A DNA stretch of 64,000 bases from JBOFZL01 sp051655155 (GCA_051655155.1 JBOFZL010000031.1:87441-151440), one strand, 5' to 3'; positions 34,751-45,030 are shown, counted from the first letter of the stretch. Notes: a model not told the origin generated them from the sequence alone. Made by a program: numbers and translations.

Positions 34751-36574
34751 TTGTTTAAGAGTATTAGATGGAGACTTATAAGTGTATATTTTATCTTGGT
34801 ATTTATTGCTATGATAATTGTAGGCGTTTACATTACAGATCAGTTGGAACGTTATAACTTAGATAACGTTAGGCAGACCTTAACGTCAACGTCTAATAAT
34901 CTTGTCAATAACATTATAGATATGCAAGATTTGGTTGCTAATAAAGAGAGTATTCAAGCTGGACTAGATAATACCACCTTGCCTGTAGATTATGAGGTTT
35001 CTGTTGTAATAATGAGTACAGGGGAGATTATAGCTTCTACCAATAAGAATTTTATAGGTAAGTATGCCAGCGACGTGCTTAATAAAGATGTAATTATAAA
35101 TAGTCTTAAAAGTCCAGTTACAGAGATAGATACTAAGGATAAGGGATCCAATAAGTACCAAATTAAAAATATGGCTTTTTCTTTTCCGCCAACAGAAAAT
35201 AATCCTTCGGGATATGTTATATATGCCCGAGCTTATTTAGATAGTATATATAAAAATATTAATCAGTCTAAAGGGATATTTTTAAATGCTACACTTATTG
35301 CTTTGGTGGTTACTATATTTTTAGGGCTTATAATATCTAAAACAATTACAGGACCTATAAATGATCTTAAGAATAAGGCTATTAAAATGTCTGGAGGAGA
35401 TTTTAGTCAAAGGGCGGTAGTTAAATCTAATGACGAGATTGGAGAGCTGGCAAGTACATTTAATTATCTTACAGAAAAGCTAGATAACACCTTGGAGGAG
35501 GTTAGCTCGGAAAAATCAAAGCTAGATTCTATAATTAACCACATGAACGATGGGCTTCTTGCCTTAGATAAAAAAGGTAATGTGGTACTTTATAATATTG
35601 GCTTTATAAGGTTGCTGGATATTCCAAGTACCATGGTGTTAATAGGCAGACAGTTTAATGATATAGCCAAAGAACTGAATTTAGATATTAATTTTGAACT
35701 TATAAGATATATAACAAGATCTAACTTAAATAGAGAAAAGTCCAAGAAGTTTAACTTGTCCAATGGAAATGTTATTAATATTTCTCCTGGGTATTACAGT
35801 GATGATATTGGAATATTAAAGGGGTATGTTATACTCTTCCAAGATGTAACAGAAAGTCAGCGTTTAGAAGAGATGCGTAAGGAGTTTGTGGCAAATGTGT
35901 CCCATGAGTTAAAAACCCCTATTACAACGATTAAAACCTATTCAGAAACTTTACTTTCAGGAGAGATTGAAGATAAAGAGACGGCTAAAGCTTTTTTAAA
36001 TGTAATAGACACAGAGGCTGATAAAATGACTAGTCTTATTAGGGATCTATTGCAGCTTTCCCATATAGATTACAAAAAGATTATATGGGATATGTCGATA
36101 CAAGACCCAAATAAGTTGATAAGAGATTGTATCGAAAGGTTAAGCCTATATGTAGAGGAGAAAAATCAAAGTATAATCTATATAACAGACAGCGAAAGTG
36201 TTAGAATGAATATGGATAAAGGTAAGTTGCAGCAAGTATTCATGAATATAATTTCTAATGCTATTAAGTATACCCCTAAAGATGGAAAGATCGAGGTAAG
36301 GTTAGAAGTGGTGGGACTTAATGCAAGAATAAGTATTAAAGATAACGGTATCGGAATACCGGAAGAGGATATCCCAAGGCTTTTTGAACGGTTTTATCGA
36401 GTTTCTAAAGGTCGTTCTCGTGAAGAAGGGGGAACTGGATTAGGATTATCAATAGCGAAACATATTGTAGAAGGCCATAAAGGGACGGTGGAGGTCCACT
36501 CTAAATTAGGTGAAGGAAGTACATTTGTTGTAACTTTGCCTGTAGATAAAACAATATTGTATACATTAAAATAG
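34751..36574 (+). CDS. walK: sensor histidine kinase WalK (YycG)
   Basis: 607 residues, TTG start preceded by GGAGATAGG. Order: membrane helix (about 8-28), extracytoplasmic sensing domain to about 175, second membrane helix (about 177-197), HAMP (about 198-250), PAS domain (about 265-370). Then HisKA with H385 in NVSHELKTPITTIKTYSE, and HATPase_c with NAIKYTPKDG, GIGIPEED and GGTGLGLSIAKHIV. The domain order is that of WalK. It phosphorylates WalR in response to cell-wall state. Confidence 0.92.
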   Translation: MFKSIRWRLISVYFILVFIAMIIVGVYITDQLERYNLDNVRQTLTSTSNNLVNNIIDMQDLVANKESIQAGLDNTTLPVDYEVSVVIMSTGEIIASTNKNFIGKYASDVLNKDVIINSLKSPVTEIDTKDKGSNKYQIKNMAFSFPPTENNPSGYVIYARAYLDSIYKNINQSKGIFLNATLIALVVTIFLGLIISKTITGPINDLKNKAIKMSGGDFSQRAVVKSNDEIGELASTFNYLTEKLDNTLEEVSSEKSKLDSIINHMNDGLLALDKKGNVVLYNIGFIRLLDIPSTMVLIGRQFNDIAKELNLDINFELIRYITRSNLNREKSKKFNLSNGNVINISPGYYSDDIGILKGYVILFQDVTESQRLEEMRKEFVANVSHELKTPITTIKTYSETLLSGEIEDKETAKAFLNVIDTEADKMTSLIRDLLQLSHIDYKKIIWDMSIQDPNKLIRDCIERLSLYVEEKNQSIIYITDSESVRMNMDKGKLQQVFMNIISNAIKYTPKDGKIEVRLEVVGLNARISIKDNGIGIPEEDIPRLFERFYRVSKGRSREEGGTGLGLSIAKHIVEGHKGTVEVHSKLGEGSTFVVTLPVDKTILYTLK

Positions 36575-36686
36575 TAAAGTGGCAATTATTTAAACTATGT
36601 AAGAAACCATTAATTATCCTGTAATCGTTTTGTAATGTTCATATAATATAATAAGGATAAGAAATTAAGGGGGTGTCTTAAAATAT

Positions 36687-37193
36687 ATGAAAAAATTAAT
36701 AAGAGCACTTCTTTTGACCGCAATAACAACTACGTTGCTTTCAGCACCATGTTTCGCAAATAATGTAAGTGTGAAGGACGTAACAACAAAGATAGAGTCG
36801 CTTCAGGCAAGCTCGCCAATAATCACAAAGCCAAAGGATAAGGTATATCTTACCACCAATGATTCTGTGGTTATATCAGGTACAGGAAAAGAAAAGGATA
36901 TAGTAAGCATAACTGTTTATACTAAATCAGGCTCTGAATACACACTGATAAGTGATGACTCGTTGGAAATTGGGCCATTGGGAGTATTCACAACAGAATT
37001 AAGTTTAAAGTATGCAGGTAAAACACCAAAAAGTATGCAAATATCAGGTGAGACCTATGTTTATTTAAAGATAGTAAGAGGAACTACTGTAATTGATGAT
37101 GCAAGAATAATCAAGTATACCTCTGATGAAAAGTTACAAGATTCATTAAGTGCTTTAAAAACTGGAGGAGCGCTTAAGACAGTAGGGCATTAA
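36687..37193 (+). CDS. secreted protein of unknown function within the wal operon
   Basis: 168 residues with a signal peptide (cleavage near 24, PCFA|NN). The rest is beta-rich (ITKPKDKVYLTTNDSVVISGTGKEKDIVSITVYTKSG), resembling an Ig-like surface domain, but I do not recognise a family. It sits between walK and yycH, 112 bp after walK and 20 bp before yycH, with GGGGGTG upstream. It may be an extracytoplasmic cell-wall factor of the WalRK regulon. Confidence 0.7.
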   Translation: MKKLIRALLLTAITTTLLSAPCFANNVSVKDVTTKIESLQASSPIITKPKDKVYLTTNDSVVISGTGKEKDIVSITVYTKSGSEYTLISDDSLEIGPLGVFTTELSLKYAGKTPKSMQISGETYVYLKIVRGTTVIDDARIIKYTSDEKLQDSLSALKTGGALKTVGH

Positions 37194-37213
37194 AGATAGT
37201 AAGGAGGGCCCAA

Positions 37214-38554
37214 GTGAGAAAGGAACCTCTAAAATCACTTAGCATTATCTTACTTTTTATATCTGCAACATTTCTTTCGGGGTTTAAGTTTGATTTTTTT
37301 GCAAATTTTAAGCAAAATGTAAACTATCAAATAAGTTCTATTAATCCTCAGGAGGTTATACATGATGTAATAATACCATCATATATAACTGTTAACCTTG
37401 GTAATAAGGGAAGGACAGTACTTTATAACCAAAATCCTATATATTACTCAGAGGCTATGAAGATATTAAGGGAAGCTTTAGAATCAAATGAAGTTTTAAC
37501 TGAAGCCAATGTAGAGATGTATAATAAGCAAAAGGATATAAAAAGTTTAGAGATTAAGTTTGATTCTTCTGTAGATTCTAGGCTCCTAAGAAGGAGCCTT
37601 TTTTTAGATAAAAGTTTAATAGATGATATAGGAAAAATAAATGAAATATTAATTCCATTGGTAGATGATAATAGCATCTACCTTAAAGTCGTGGACAAAG
37701 TTTTTAGGATACAGCTAAAAAATAGACCCAATATAGAGTCCATAGATGTTTTAAGTTCAAGTAATCCAAATAAGTTTTATACGCTCAAAGATTTGTATGA
37801 TGTGGATAGTTTAGCAATAACCTCCCTAGAAGGAGGGGTGGATCAAGTTTCTTATGAAACCTCGTCAAAGTATACGGATATGGAAGTAAAGGACTCTATT
37901 GCTGAACGTATATTTGGAGAAAAGTACGATTTCATTTCCAAAACTACAGAGGTGGATGAGAGTGCAACCTATACGTACAACTTTGGACAAGAGTATTTAA
38001 AAATCAAAAGTTCAGGACTAATAGAATATATTAATGAAGATACAGGGTCAGAAAGCGAAGCCGACTTTGATAAAAGCTTAGATGTGGCACTTAATTTTTT
38101 AAATGTATTAGATTTTGATTTAAGCACCTTAAAATTTGAAGATATAAATAAAACTATAATCAATGAAAAAAACGGATACCGTATAGTTTTTTTAGTGGAT
38201 ATAGATGGGTTTGAGGTTCATACATCTATACCGAGCCATGTTATTAATATTGAGGTAGTAGGAAATAAGGTATATTCTTTTAAAGGAATAAATCGGCAGG
38301 TGCAAAATCCTATTGCAAATTCTCGTGAAGTGTTGTTACCTATGGATGTAATAAGTCTAAACTATGAAATGTTTAAACTAGGATTAGACTTTGAAACAGG
38401 AAATCAGTTAATAGGGCTTATTTCTGATATAAAGCAGGTATATAGACTAGATTCTGAATACAGGCTACGACCATGCTATAATATAAATATAGGGTTTAGA
38501 GAATATTATTTTGATATATATACAGGGGAGGAGGTAGGAAATGGATTGGTCTAG
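37214..38554 (+). CDS. yycH: WalRK accessory regulator YycH
   Basis: 446 residues, GTG start with GGAGGG upstream. An N-terminal membrane helix (about 8-24) is followed by an extracytoplasmic beta-rich region, the layout of YycH, which modulates WalK signalling from the outer membrane face. Overlaps yycI by 14 bp. Notable: bases 37580-37605, inside codons of this gene, form an intrinsic terminator-like hairpin. The YycH call rests on domain layout and its place before yycI, since sequence identity to B. subtilis YycH is low by eye. Confidence 0.75.
   Translation: MRKEPLKSLSIILLFISATFLSGFKFDFFANFKQNVNYQISSINPQEVIHDVIIPSYITVNLGNKGRTVLYNQNPIYYSEAMKILREALESNEVLTEANVEMYNKQKDIKSLEIKFDSSVDSRLLRRSLFLDKSLIDDIGKINEILIPLVDDNSIYLKVVDKVFRIQLKNRPNIESIDVLSSSNPNKFYTLKDLYDVDSLAITSLEGGVDQVSYETSSKYTDMEVKDSIAERIFGEKYDFISKTTEVDESATYTYNFGQEYLKIKSSGLIEYINEDTGSESEADFDKSLDVALNFLNVLDFDLSTLKFEDINKTIINEKNGYRIVFLVDIDGFEVHTSIPSHVINIEVVGNKVYSFKGINRQVQNPIANSREVLLPMDVISLNYEMFKLGLDFETGNQLIGLISDIKQVYRLDSEYRLRPCYNINIGFREYYFDIYTGEEVGNGLV
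37580..37605 (+). terminator. intragenic terminator hairpin inside yycH
   Basis: Perfect 8-base stem AGGCTCCT (37580-37587) / AGGAGCCT (37592-37599), tetraloop, and a run of seven T. It lies in the coding region and is read as LLRRSLFL. Confidence 0.7.
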
Positions 38555-39320
38555 AACTAAAATCTATTTAATACTGGGACTCTTGATGGTAAATATAATA
38601 CTCATATGTAGCCTATATAATGAAAATCATAATGAAGAGGTTAAGAACTATTATACAGTAGAAGGAAGACATGATCTTAATACCCATTTATATAGGTATG
38701 GGATTAAGGTAGAAGTTCCGTTGGAGTATAAGCAAATATCCACTAAGACTTTATTGGTAGAATATAAAAGCATAACAAGAGAAACTTATCCAAAGTTATT
38801 TAAGGACTATGGTAGTGGGTTGGACATATTAGGGGACAAACATATGGTGCTACAACTTCCTTTAGAAAAGTCTATTCAAAATCAAGAAGAAGCTATGAAT
38901 TTTGCAATAGAATTTTTAGAGCAATATTGCCCAAATGAAAACGTTGATATTAAAAACATAGAAGAAAATGAAAATGAAATAATAATAACCCTAAACCCTT
39001 TAATTAGGGGAAGTGTATTAGAAGATGCTAGGACGGTATTTACCTTCAACAAGTTTGGAGGAGTAGAAATAGAAAAAATTCAAATGGATATAGTAGGTGA
39101 GCAAGAAAAGCTAAATAGGCAACTAAATTCTGTAGAGGCAATAATAGAGGCAGCACCTCACCTGCCTTATGGTTCAACTATAGTTGATATGGACTTAATA
39201 TATTACTATTCCAGTAATGTGAATCAGACTATATTTAATACAAAAACAGCAACAGCAATGCCTACTTGGAGAATAAAAACAGATCAGGGATACTTTCACT
39301 ATGTAATGGCAATAGAGTGA
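38541..39320 (+). CDS. yycI: WalRK accessory regulator YycI
   Basis: 259 residues. The opening MDWSRTKIYLILGLLMVNIIL is the diagnostic YycI N-terminus, a membrane anchor followed by an extracytoplasmic domain that pairs with YycH to restrain WalK. Translation is coupled to yycH by the 14-bp overlap, and GGAGGAGGT lies upstream. It ends the wal operon. Confidence 0.88.
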   Translation: MDWSRTKIYLILGLLMVNIILICSLYNENHNEEVKNYYTVEGRHDLNTHLYRYGIKVEVPLEYKQISTKTLLVEYKSITRETYPKLFKDYGSGLDILGDKHMVLQLPLEKSIQNQEEAMNFAIEFLEQYCPNENVDIKNIEENENEIIITLNPLIRGSVLEDARTVFTFNKFGGVEIEKIQMDIVGEQEKLNRQLNSVEAIIEAAPHLPYGSTIVDMDLIYYYSSNVNQTIFNTKTATAMPTWRIKTDQGYFHYVMAIE

Positions 39321-39408
39321 AAAGTAAAAAAGTGATATAGGTTTATTAGAAGTACCATTGTAGATTCTATAGAGTATAAAATTATAGAGTGGGGAGATAT
39401 TGAGCAGT

Positions 39409-40233
39409 ATGAGTATAAAAGATGAAATGTTAGAAAAGTTCTGTACTTTTAGCAAAAATGAGAAGAAAGTTGCTGAATTTATAATAAAAAACTATGACAC
39501 AATAAGCCATTATAGAGGTGAGGATATAGCTAAATCTGTGGACACTAGTGATACCACGTTGTTTAGGTTAACTAAAAAATTGGGGTTTTCTGGATATATC
39601 CAGCTGAAAAAGGCTATAAGCAATGAGCAATTAGAAGGACATGTACGCAGTCCTTATTTATCTTTAGAAACTACACCGCAGAGGGATTTGCTAAAAGAAT
39701 CACTTTTATTGGATATACAAAATTTTATAGAAGGTGTAGATAAGGAGAAGTTATCAGAAGTTGTAAAAATGTTAATTGATGCAAGGCGGGTGTATCTTTT
39801 TGGATTAGGCTCCGATGCCATATCAGTGCAGTATTTAAATAATTATCTTCCTTTATGTGGAATACCCTGTACTCTGATTACACATCAGGGGATTTATCTA
39901 AGAGAAATGATAATAGATCTTTCAGAAAAAGATGTTATCCTAATGTCTAATTTTCCTGAGATAGAGGATGATGAGTATATGTTCGCTGATTATGCAAATT
40001 CTATAGGATGCAAAATTATATCTATTACAGACTCTGAAATAACTGCTCAAAAACTTAAGAGTACGGTATTTTTTCTAACTAGAGAATCTAGGGAAACCTT
40101 CTATAATTCTCCTGTACTGTCAATAATATTAAGTAATTTAATATTATTGGAGATAAAAAATGAACAACCAGAGAAGATTAGAGAAAGCTTAAAGAAACAC
40201 CATGGAATAGTAAAATATATGACTAAAAAGTAA
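39409..40233 (+). CDS. RpiR/MurR-family transcriptional regulator with SIS domain
   Basis: 274 residues. N-terminal helix-turn-helix: FSKNEKKVAEFIIKNYDTISHYRGEDIAKSVDTSDTTLFRLTKKLGFSGY. C-terminal SIS sugar-phosphate binding region around VYLFGLGSDAISVQYLNNYLPL. Two starts fit: TTG 39400 and ATG 39409; GGGGAG is 3 and 12 bases upstream of them respectively, so the choice is uncertain. It faces a YfcC transporter gene and an M20 amidohydrolase, so it may control amino-acid or peptide metabolism there. Confidence 0.8.
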   Translation: MSIKDEMLEKFCTFSKNEKKVAEFIIKNYDTISHYRGEDIAKSVDTSDTTLFRLTKKLGFSGYIQLKKAISNEQLEGHVRSPYLSLETTPQRDLLKESLLLDIQNFIEGVDKEKLSEVVKMLIDARRVYLFGLGSDAISVQYLNNYLPLCGIPCTLITHQGIYLREMIIDLSEKDVILMSNFPEIEDDEYMFADYANSIGCKIISITDSEITAQKLKSTVFFLTRESRETFYNSPVLSIILSNLILLEIKNEQPEKIRESLKKHHGIVKYMTKK

Positions 40234-40242
40234 GATGAATAG

Positions 40243-40279
40243 AAAAATACCAGCTTAAATATTTAAGCTGGTATTTTTT
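40243..40279. terminator. bidirectional terminator (perfect palindrome)
   Basis: 18-base arms (40243-40260 / 40261-40278) form a perfect palindrome with T-runs on each strand. It separates the converging regulator and YfcC genes. Confidence 0.9.
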
Positions 40280-41670
40280 TAGAAACCTAGAACTAATCCG
40301 AGTGTAAGCATAGCCATAGATATTAAAGTTACATATCCTACCAATGGCATAACAAACCTGAACCATTTAGAATAGGGAATTTTGGCTACAGTAAGCGCAG
40401 TAATTAGTATTCCTGATGTAGGAGTTACAAGACTTACTATGCCTTTTCCTAGGTGATATGCAGTTATAGTCATTTGAACCGAAACTGACTGAAGGTCACT
40501 TAATGGTGCAAGAATAGGTATTGTAAGGGAGGCAAGTCCAGAACCAGAAGGTATTAAAATAGACATAAATCCTTCAAATATCATTATAATATTAAGGTAT
40601 ACTGCCTTTGGGAGTCCAGACATAAATTCAGCGGAAGAAAAAAGTATAGTATCAATAATATTTCCATTCTTAGCCAAAACAACAATAGCTCTGGCAAGAC
40701 CCAAAACAAAGGCTGCTGAAAGTACATCAATCATACCATCTATGAAAGCTTTGCAAATCTCTTCTTGTGAAAGTCCACCAATAATTCCTCCAATTATACC
40801 GATGGCAGTAAATACCATGGCAATATCACTTATATACCATCCAAGTTGTAGAACACCAAAAACAATAGTGCACATACCTACAATAAATAACAATAATACT
40901 ACGAAGCGTTGAAAATTAAGCTTTTGTAGATTGTCAAAATCAACAATAAAGCTTTCTTTATTTGTTATATCGTATTCATATACAATAGAACTTTTAGGAT
41001 CTTTTTTTACTTTTCTGGCATGTAGCATTACAAAAAGGACAGTAAAGGAAGTGAGTACTAGAAATATAATGGTTCTATAACCAATACCTGAACCGGGAGC
41101 AATTTGAGCTAAAGCTTGTGCTATTCCTACGGTGAAAGGATTTGTGGTAGATGCCATAAACCCAATTTCTGAACCGAGAAAAACAATTGAAACGCCTGTA
41201 AGGGTATCATATCCAAGGGAACACATTAAAGGAACAAAAATCATATAAAATGGTATTAATTCCTCAGCCATTCCTGTAACAGAGCCTGCCAAAGCGAAGA
41301 TAAGCATACATACAGGTATTATCAAATAAGATTTATCCTTAAGATTCTTAACTGCTTTTCCTATAGAGGCTTCTATAGCACCAGTTCGATTTATAATCAT
41401 AAAAGATCCTCCAACAAGGAGTACAAAACCAATAATCTCAGCAGCATCAACAAATCCATCAATCGGAGAACGGAAAATATCAGTAAAGGTCTGAGGATTT
41501 GCTTCAGCAGAGTGATATGTACCTGAAATAACAATATCTCTACCATTAACCTCTTGTCTGTCATAAACACCGCTTGGAACAAACCAAGTTGAGATACCTG
41601 TCATTAAGATTAGAATAAAAATTAATGTGAATGTATGAGGCACTCCAATTTTTTTAAATTTTTCTTTCAT
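40279..41670 (-). CDS. YfcC-family membrane transporter
   Basis: 463 residues with about 12 membrane segments, of the YfcC / C4-dicarboxylate anaerobic carrier-like family. Characteristic stretches: PHTFTLIFILILMTGISTWFVPSGVYDR, GGSFMIINRTGAIEASIGKAV and GFMASTTNPFTVGIAQALAQI. Members include arginine/ornithine and dipeptide-type carriers, but the substrate here is not known. It is divergent from the M20 amidohydrolase across a short promoter region, so substrate and hydrolase may be linked. AAGAAGG precedes the ATG. Confidence 0.85.
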   Translation of the reverse strand: MKEKFKKIGVPHTFTLIFILILMTGISTWFVPSGVYDRQEVNGRDIVISGTYHSAEANPQTFTDIFRSPIDGFVDAAEIIGFVLLVGGSFMIINRTGAIEASIGKAVKNLKDKSYLIIPVCMLIFALAGSVTGMAEELIPFYMIFVPLMCSLGYDTLTGVSIVFLGSEIGFMASTTNPFTVGIAQALAQIAPGSGIGYRTIIFLVLTSFTVLFVMLHARKVKKDPKSSIVYEYDITNKESFIVDFDNLQKLNFQRFVVLLLFIVGMCTIVFGVLQLGWYISDIAMVFTAIGIIGGIIGGLSQEEICKAFIDGMIDVLSAAFVLGLARAIVVLAKNGNIIDTILFSSAEFMSGLPKAVYLNIIMIFEGFMSILIPSGSGLASLTIPILAPLSDLQSVSVQMTITAYHLGKGIVSLVTPTSGILITALTVAKIPYSKWFRFVMPLVGYVTLISMAMLTLGLVLGF

Positions 41671-41840
41671 AAAAAAGCCTTCTTTCTTGTAATTTTGATT
41701 TATAGGAAATCATTTACCTAGATACTAGCATAATTAACAGAAAATCGCAATATTATTTTCGTTTTTTATAAAAATGTACTTTTTTATTCTAAAAGTTTGT
41801 GCTACAATTTATTAAAAATAGATATAGGAAGGTATATTAT

Positions 41841-43061
41841 ATGAATTCAGAATTAAGTAAAGAAGAGATAAAGAAGTATTTACACGATTTTGCTGATGAA
41901 AACCAGACACTGTTTGCCAATATTTCAGACTATATATTTAAGCACCCAGAACTAGGAGGGGTAGAGTTCAAGTCCTCAAAATACTTAGGAGAATTTATGA
42001 AAGAACATGGGTTTGATGTAAGTTTTCCTTACGATACATTGCCTACTGCCTTTATTGCGGATTTTAAAAATGGAAATGATTTATTAACTTTTGGCTTTTT
42101 GGCTGAGTATGATGGGCTTCCAGGATATGGAGAAAATGGAACAGCAGGACACGCTTGCGGACATAATTGGATTTCTGCCTCTATGGTGGGTTGTGCCATA
42201 ACATTATCAAAGATTTCCAAGGATATGGGATTTAATGTTAAGTTAATAGGTACGCCTGCAGAGGAAACTTTTGGGGCAAAATATGACCTCATAAATCTAG
42301 GAGCTTTTGATAATGTGGATTTTGCATTTCAAGCTCATATGGATTGTGAAAATTCTATGTATGTAAATACTTTGGCAATGAACTCTATAGAATTTACTTT
42401 TAAAGGACTAGCTTCTCATTCTGCACAAGCCCCTGAAAAGGGAATTAACGCACTGGATGCTGTGATTTCTATGTTTGTAAATGTGAATGCTCTTAGGCAA
42501 CAAACTAGAGCTGACTCAAGAATTCATGGAATAATTACCAATGGAGGGAAAGCGACAAATATAATACCAGATTTTGCTCAATGTCAATTTACTATAAGGG
42601 CAACAGATAAAGCATATTTATCTAAAATGAGAGAAAGTCTAATAAATATTGCTAAAGGTGCAGCTTTAAGCACAGGTACAGAGTTATCTTATAGAGATTT
42701 TGAAAATCCCTTTGATAATATGCTCAATATTAAAAGCTTTGTTGAGGTAGCAGAAAAAAACTTTAAAGACATAGGGGTAGAAAACTTTAAAAAAGAAGAC
42801 GATAAAGGCCTTCCAGGTTCATCAGACATTGGAAATGTAAGTTATGTATGTCCGACCCTATATGCAGAGCTAGGCTTAGAAGTACCTGAATCATTTAGGG
42901 TTCATCATCCCAGCGCTATGCTTTATGCAAATTCACCTATAGCTTATAATAAGATGACACAAACCATAAAGGCTTTTACATCAACAGTGGTTGATATAAT
43001 CCTTGATGAACAAACTAAAAAGTCAATAGAGGATGAATTTAAGTATAAATTAGGTAAATAA
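41841..43061 (+). CDS. M20-family amidohydrolase (AbgB/aminoacyl-hydrolase-like)
   Basis: 406 residues. The metal-binding stretch is AGHACGHNW, followed by GTPAEETFGAKYDLI, which carries the acidic ligand/catalytic Glu. The Ala/Gly-rich dimerisation insert and the late PGSSDIGNVSYVCPT and FRVHHPSAM motifs match the AbgB subgroup, which cleaves N-acyl or aminobenzoyl amino acids. The start at 41841 has AGGAAGG upstream; the frame extends to 41799, but that lies across the -10 box. A sodium-proton antiporter-type gene follows 163 bp later. Confidence 0.85.
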   Translation: MNSELSKEEIKKYLHDFADENQTLFANISDYIFKHPELGGVEFKSSKYLGEFMKEHGFDVSFPYDTLPTAFIADFKNGNDLLTFGFLAEYDGLPGYGENGTAGHACGHNWISASMVGCAITLSKISKDMGFNVKLIGTPAEETFGAKYDLINLGAFDNVDFAFQAHMDCENSMYVNTLAMNSIEFTFKGLASHSAQAPEKGINALDAVISMFVNVNALRQQTRADSRIHGIITNGGKATNIIPDFAQCQFTIRATDKAYLSKMRESLINIAKGAALSTGTELSYRDFENPFDNMLNIKSFVEVAEKNFKDIGVENFKKEDDKGLPGSSDIGNVSYVCPTLYAELGLEVPESFRVHHPSAMLYANSPIAYNKMTQTIKAFTSTVVDIILDEQTKKSIEDEFKYKLGK

Positions 43062-43224
43062 GGTGCAACACTATAGTATAAATGAATCATAATTAATACT
43101 AAAAGGATAAAAATATTTACAATATATAAGATCTATGTTATTCTCTACAAAATAAACATTTGCAATTTTAGAAAAATTCCAATGTTTGTTTAAAAAATTT
43201 TTTATAAAAAGAGGAGGAAGTTTT

Positions 43225-44532
43225 ATGCTGTTATTTAATCCTGTAGTAATATCTGTGTTATTGTTGTGCATTTTATGTCTTTTGAAAATGGATGTTCTTA
43301 TTGCTCTTATTATATCTGCACTGGTAGGAGGGGTTATTGCCGGGGGAGAAATCAGTGAGGTTATGGGAACCTTGATAAATGGCATGAGCGGTAATTCCAC
43401 GACGGCATTGAGTTACATACTTTTGGGAACTTTGGCAGCAGCAGTTAGCCATACGGGACTGGCTTCCATCTTATCTAAGAAAATTGCAAAGGCTATTAAT
43501 GGTAAGGGCATTATATTACTGTTAATTTTGGCGTTTTGCGCCTCTCTATCTCAAAACCTTATACCGATTCATATAGCTTTCATTCCAATTCTAATTCCTC
43601 CGTTACTTCATATAATGAATGAACTTAAATTAGATAGAAGAGCTACCTCTTGTGCCCTGGCTTTTGGTCTTAAAGCACCATACATTGCAATTCCAGCGGG
43701 CTTTGGGCTTATTTTTCAAGGGATTATAGCTGATAACCTTACTCAAAATGGTATGGAAGTTATTAAGGGTGACGTGTGGAAAACTACTTGGATTTTGGGA
43801 ATGGGAATGGTTGTAGGTCTGTTGGTAGCAATTTTTATAAGTTATAGAAAACCTAGAGAATATAAGGATTTAGAAGTTGTAGGTGAGGTTCAAATTAATG
43901 ATGAAGACATAAAGATGGATATTAGACATTGGGGAACTATAATAGGGGCATTAGTAACCTTAGGTATTCAATTAAAGACAGATTCATTGCCATTAGGAGC
44001 CTTAGTAGGAATAGGAATAATGGTAGCCTTTGGTGCTATAAAATGGGAAGAAATGCATAATATGATAAAAAATGGTATAGGACTTATGGGATATGTTGCT
44101 TTCGTAATGTTAGTGTCAGCAGGATATGGGGCTGTGATTAAGGCTACAGGTGGAGTTGATGAGCTTGTAACTGTGGCGATAACATTTGTTCAAGGGAGTA
44201 AGTTAATGGCAGCCTTTGTTATGATAGGCTTAGGTCTATTTATCACTATGGGAATAGGTACTTCATTTGGAACAGTTCCAATCTTAGCAGTTCTTTATGT
44301 ACCTCTTTGTACCCAGCTGGGATTTAGCGTAAGTGCGACAATACTGCTTATAGCAGCAGCGGCAGCCCTAGGGGATGCAGGTTCTCCAGCTTCGGATACT
44401 ACTTTAGGACCTACAGCAGGACTTAATGCAGATGGTCAACATGATCATATATGGGATACATGCGTACCAACTTTCTTACACTACAACATCCCTCTAGCTA
44501 TATTTGCAATAGTTGGTGCGATGCTATTATAG
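43225..44532 (+). CDS. NhaC/YuiF-family Na+/H+ antiporter or amino-acid transporter
   Basis: 435 residues with about 11 membrane segments. The motifs GLASILSKKIAKAINGKGIILLLILAF, FGLKAPYIAIPAGFGLIFQG and GDAGSPASDTTLGPTAGL are those of the YuiF branch of the Na_H_antiporter group. Some YuiF members are thought to carry histidine, and a histidine-catabolic operon lies in this window, but no histidine T-box is visible. ATG 43225 has AGAGGAGGAAG upstream; the in-frame extension to 43186 has none. Confidence 0.8.
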   Translation: MLLFNPVVISVLLLCILCLLKMDVLIALIISALVGGVIAGGEISEVMGTLINGMSGNSTTALSYILLGTLAAAVSHTGLASILSKKIAKAINGKGIILLLILAFCASLSQNLIPIHIAFIPILIPPLLHIMNELKLDRRATSCALAFGLKAPYIAIPAGFGLIFQGIIADNLTQNGMEVIKGDVWKTTWILGMGMVVGLLVAIFISYRKPREYKDLEVVGEVQINDEDIKMDIRHWGTIIGALVTLGIQLKTDSLPLGALVGIGIMVAFGAIKWEEMHNMIKNGIGLMGYVAFVMLVSAGYGAVIKATGGVDELVTVAITFVQGSKLMAAFVMIGLGLFITMGIGTSFGTVPILAVLYVPLCTQLGFSVSATILLIAAAAALGDAGSPASDTTLGPTAGLNADGQHDHIWDTCVPTFLHYNIPLAIFAIVGAMLL

Positions 44533-44616
44533 AATTGTTATAGTTAGAACAGACTGTTAAAAAAACAATTTGCACAAATAATATGCAACTATCAGTATAG
44601 TTTTTTAATATATTAG

Positions 44617-44677
44617 AATTCCTCTCAAGGGTATGTGGTAAATAACCAAAATCTACTTGAGGGGAATTTTATTTTTT
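44617..44677 (+). terminator. terminator after the antiporter gene
   Basis: 13-base stem (44617-44629 / 44656-44668, one G-U) with 26-base loop and T-rich tail. Confidence 0.7.
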
Positions 44678-45030
44678 AATATATAGGGAACTCTTTTGTT
44701 TGTTAATAAATTTCTATAGATGCCAGCTATATTTTATTATATAGGATTTATTAATAATTTTTTGTTTCTGCTGAAGGTTCAAATTTTAGCTACATATAAA
44801 AATCAATGGGAAGAAAATTCTTTTTAAATTGGAGATTAAGGTAAAGAGATATGAATAGAAAGATTAAGATAATTGTTAAGAATGTTAAAACTTAGGATGG
44901 AGCTGGAGAACAACAGTAAGGGTATTATACACAGGACAAGGTAAAAGCTTTTAGTTCGATTTTAATTTTAAAACCTGTTGATACATATAAAATATTTAGT
45001 TATGGGTAAAAAGGTAAAATCCAAATAAAT

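Noticed and set aside
44850..44895. 14-codon ORF in the long gap after the antiporter
   Set aside because: Too short, with an ordinary purine-rich upstream stretch and no conserved feature.
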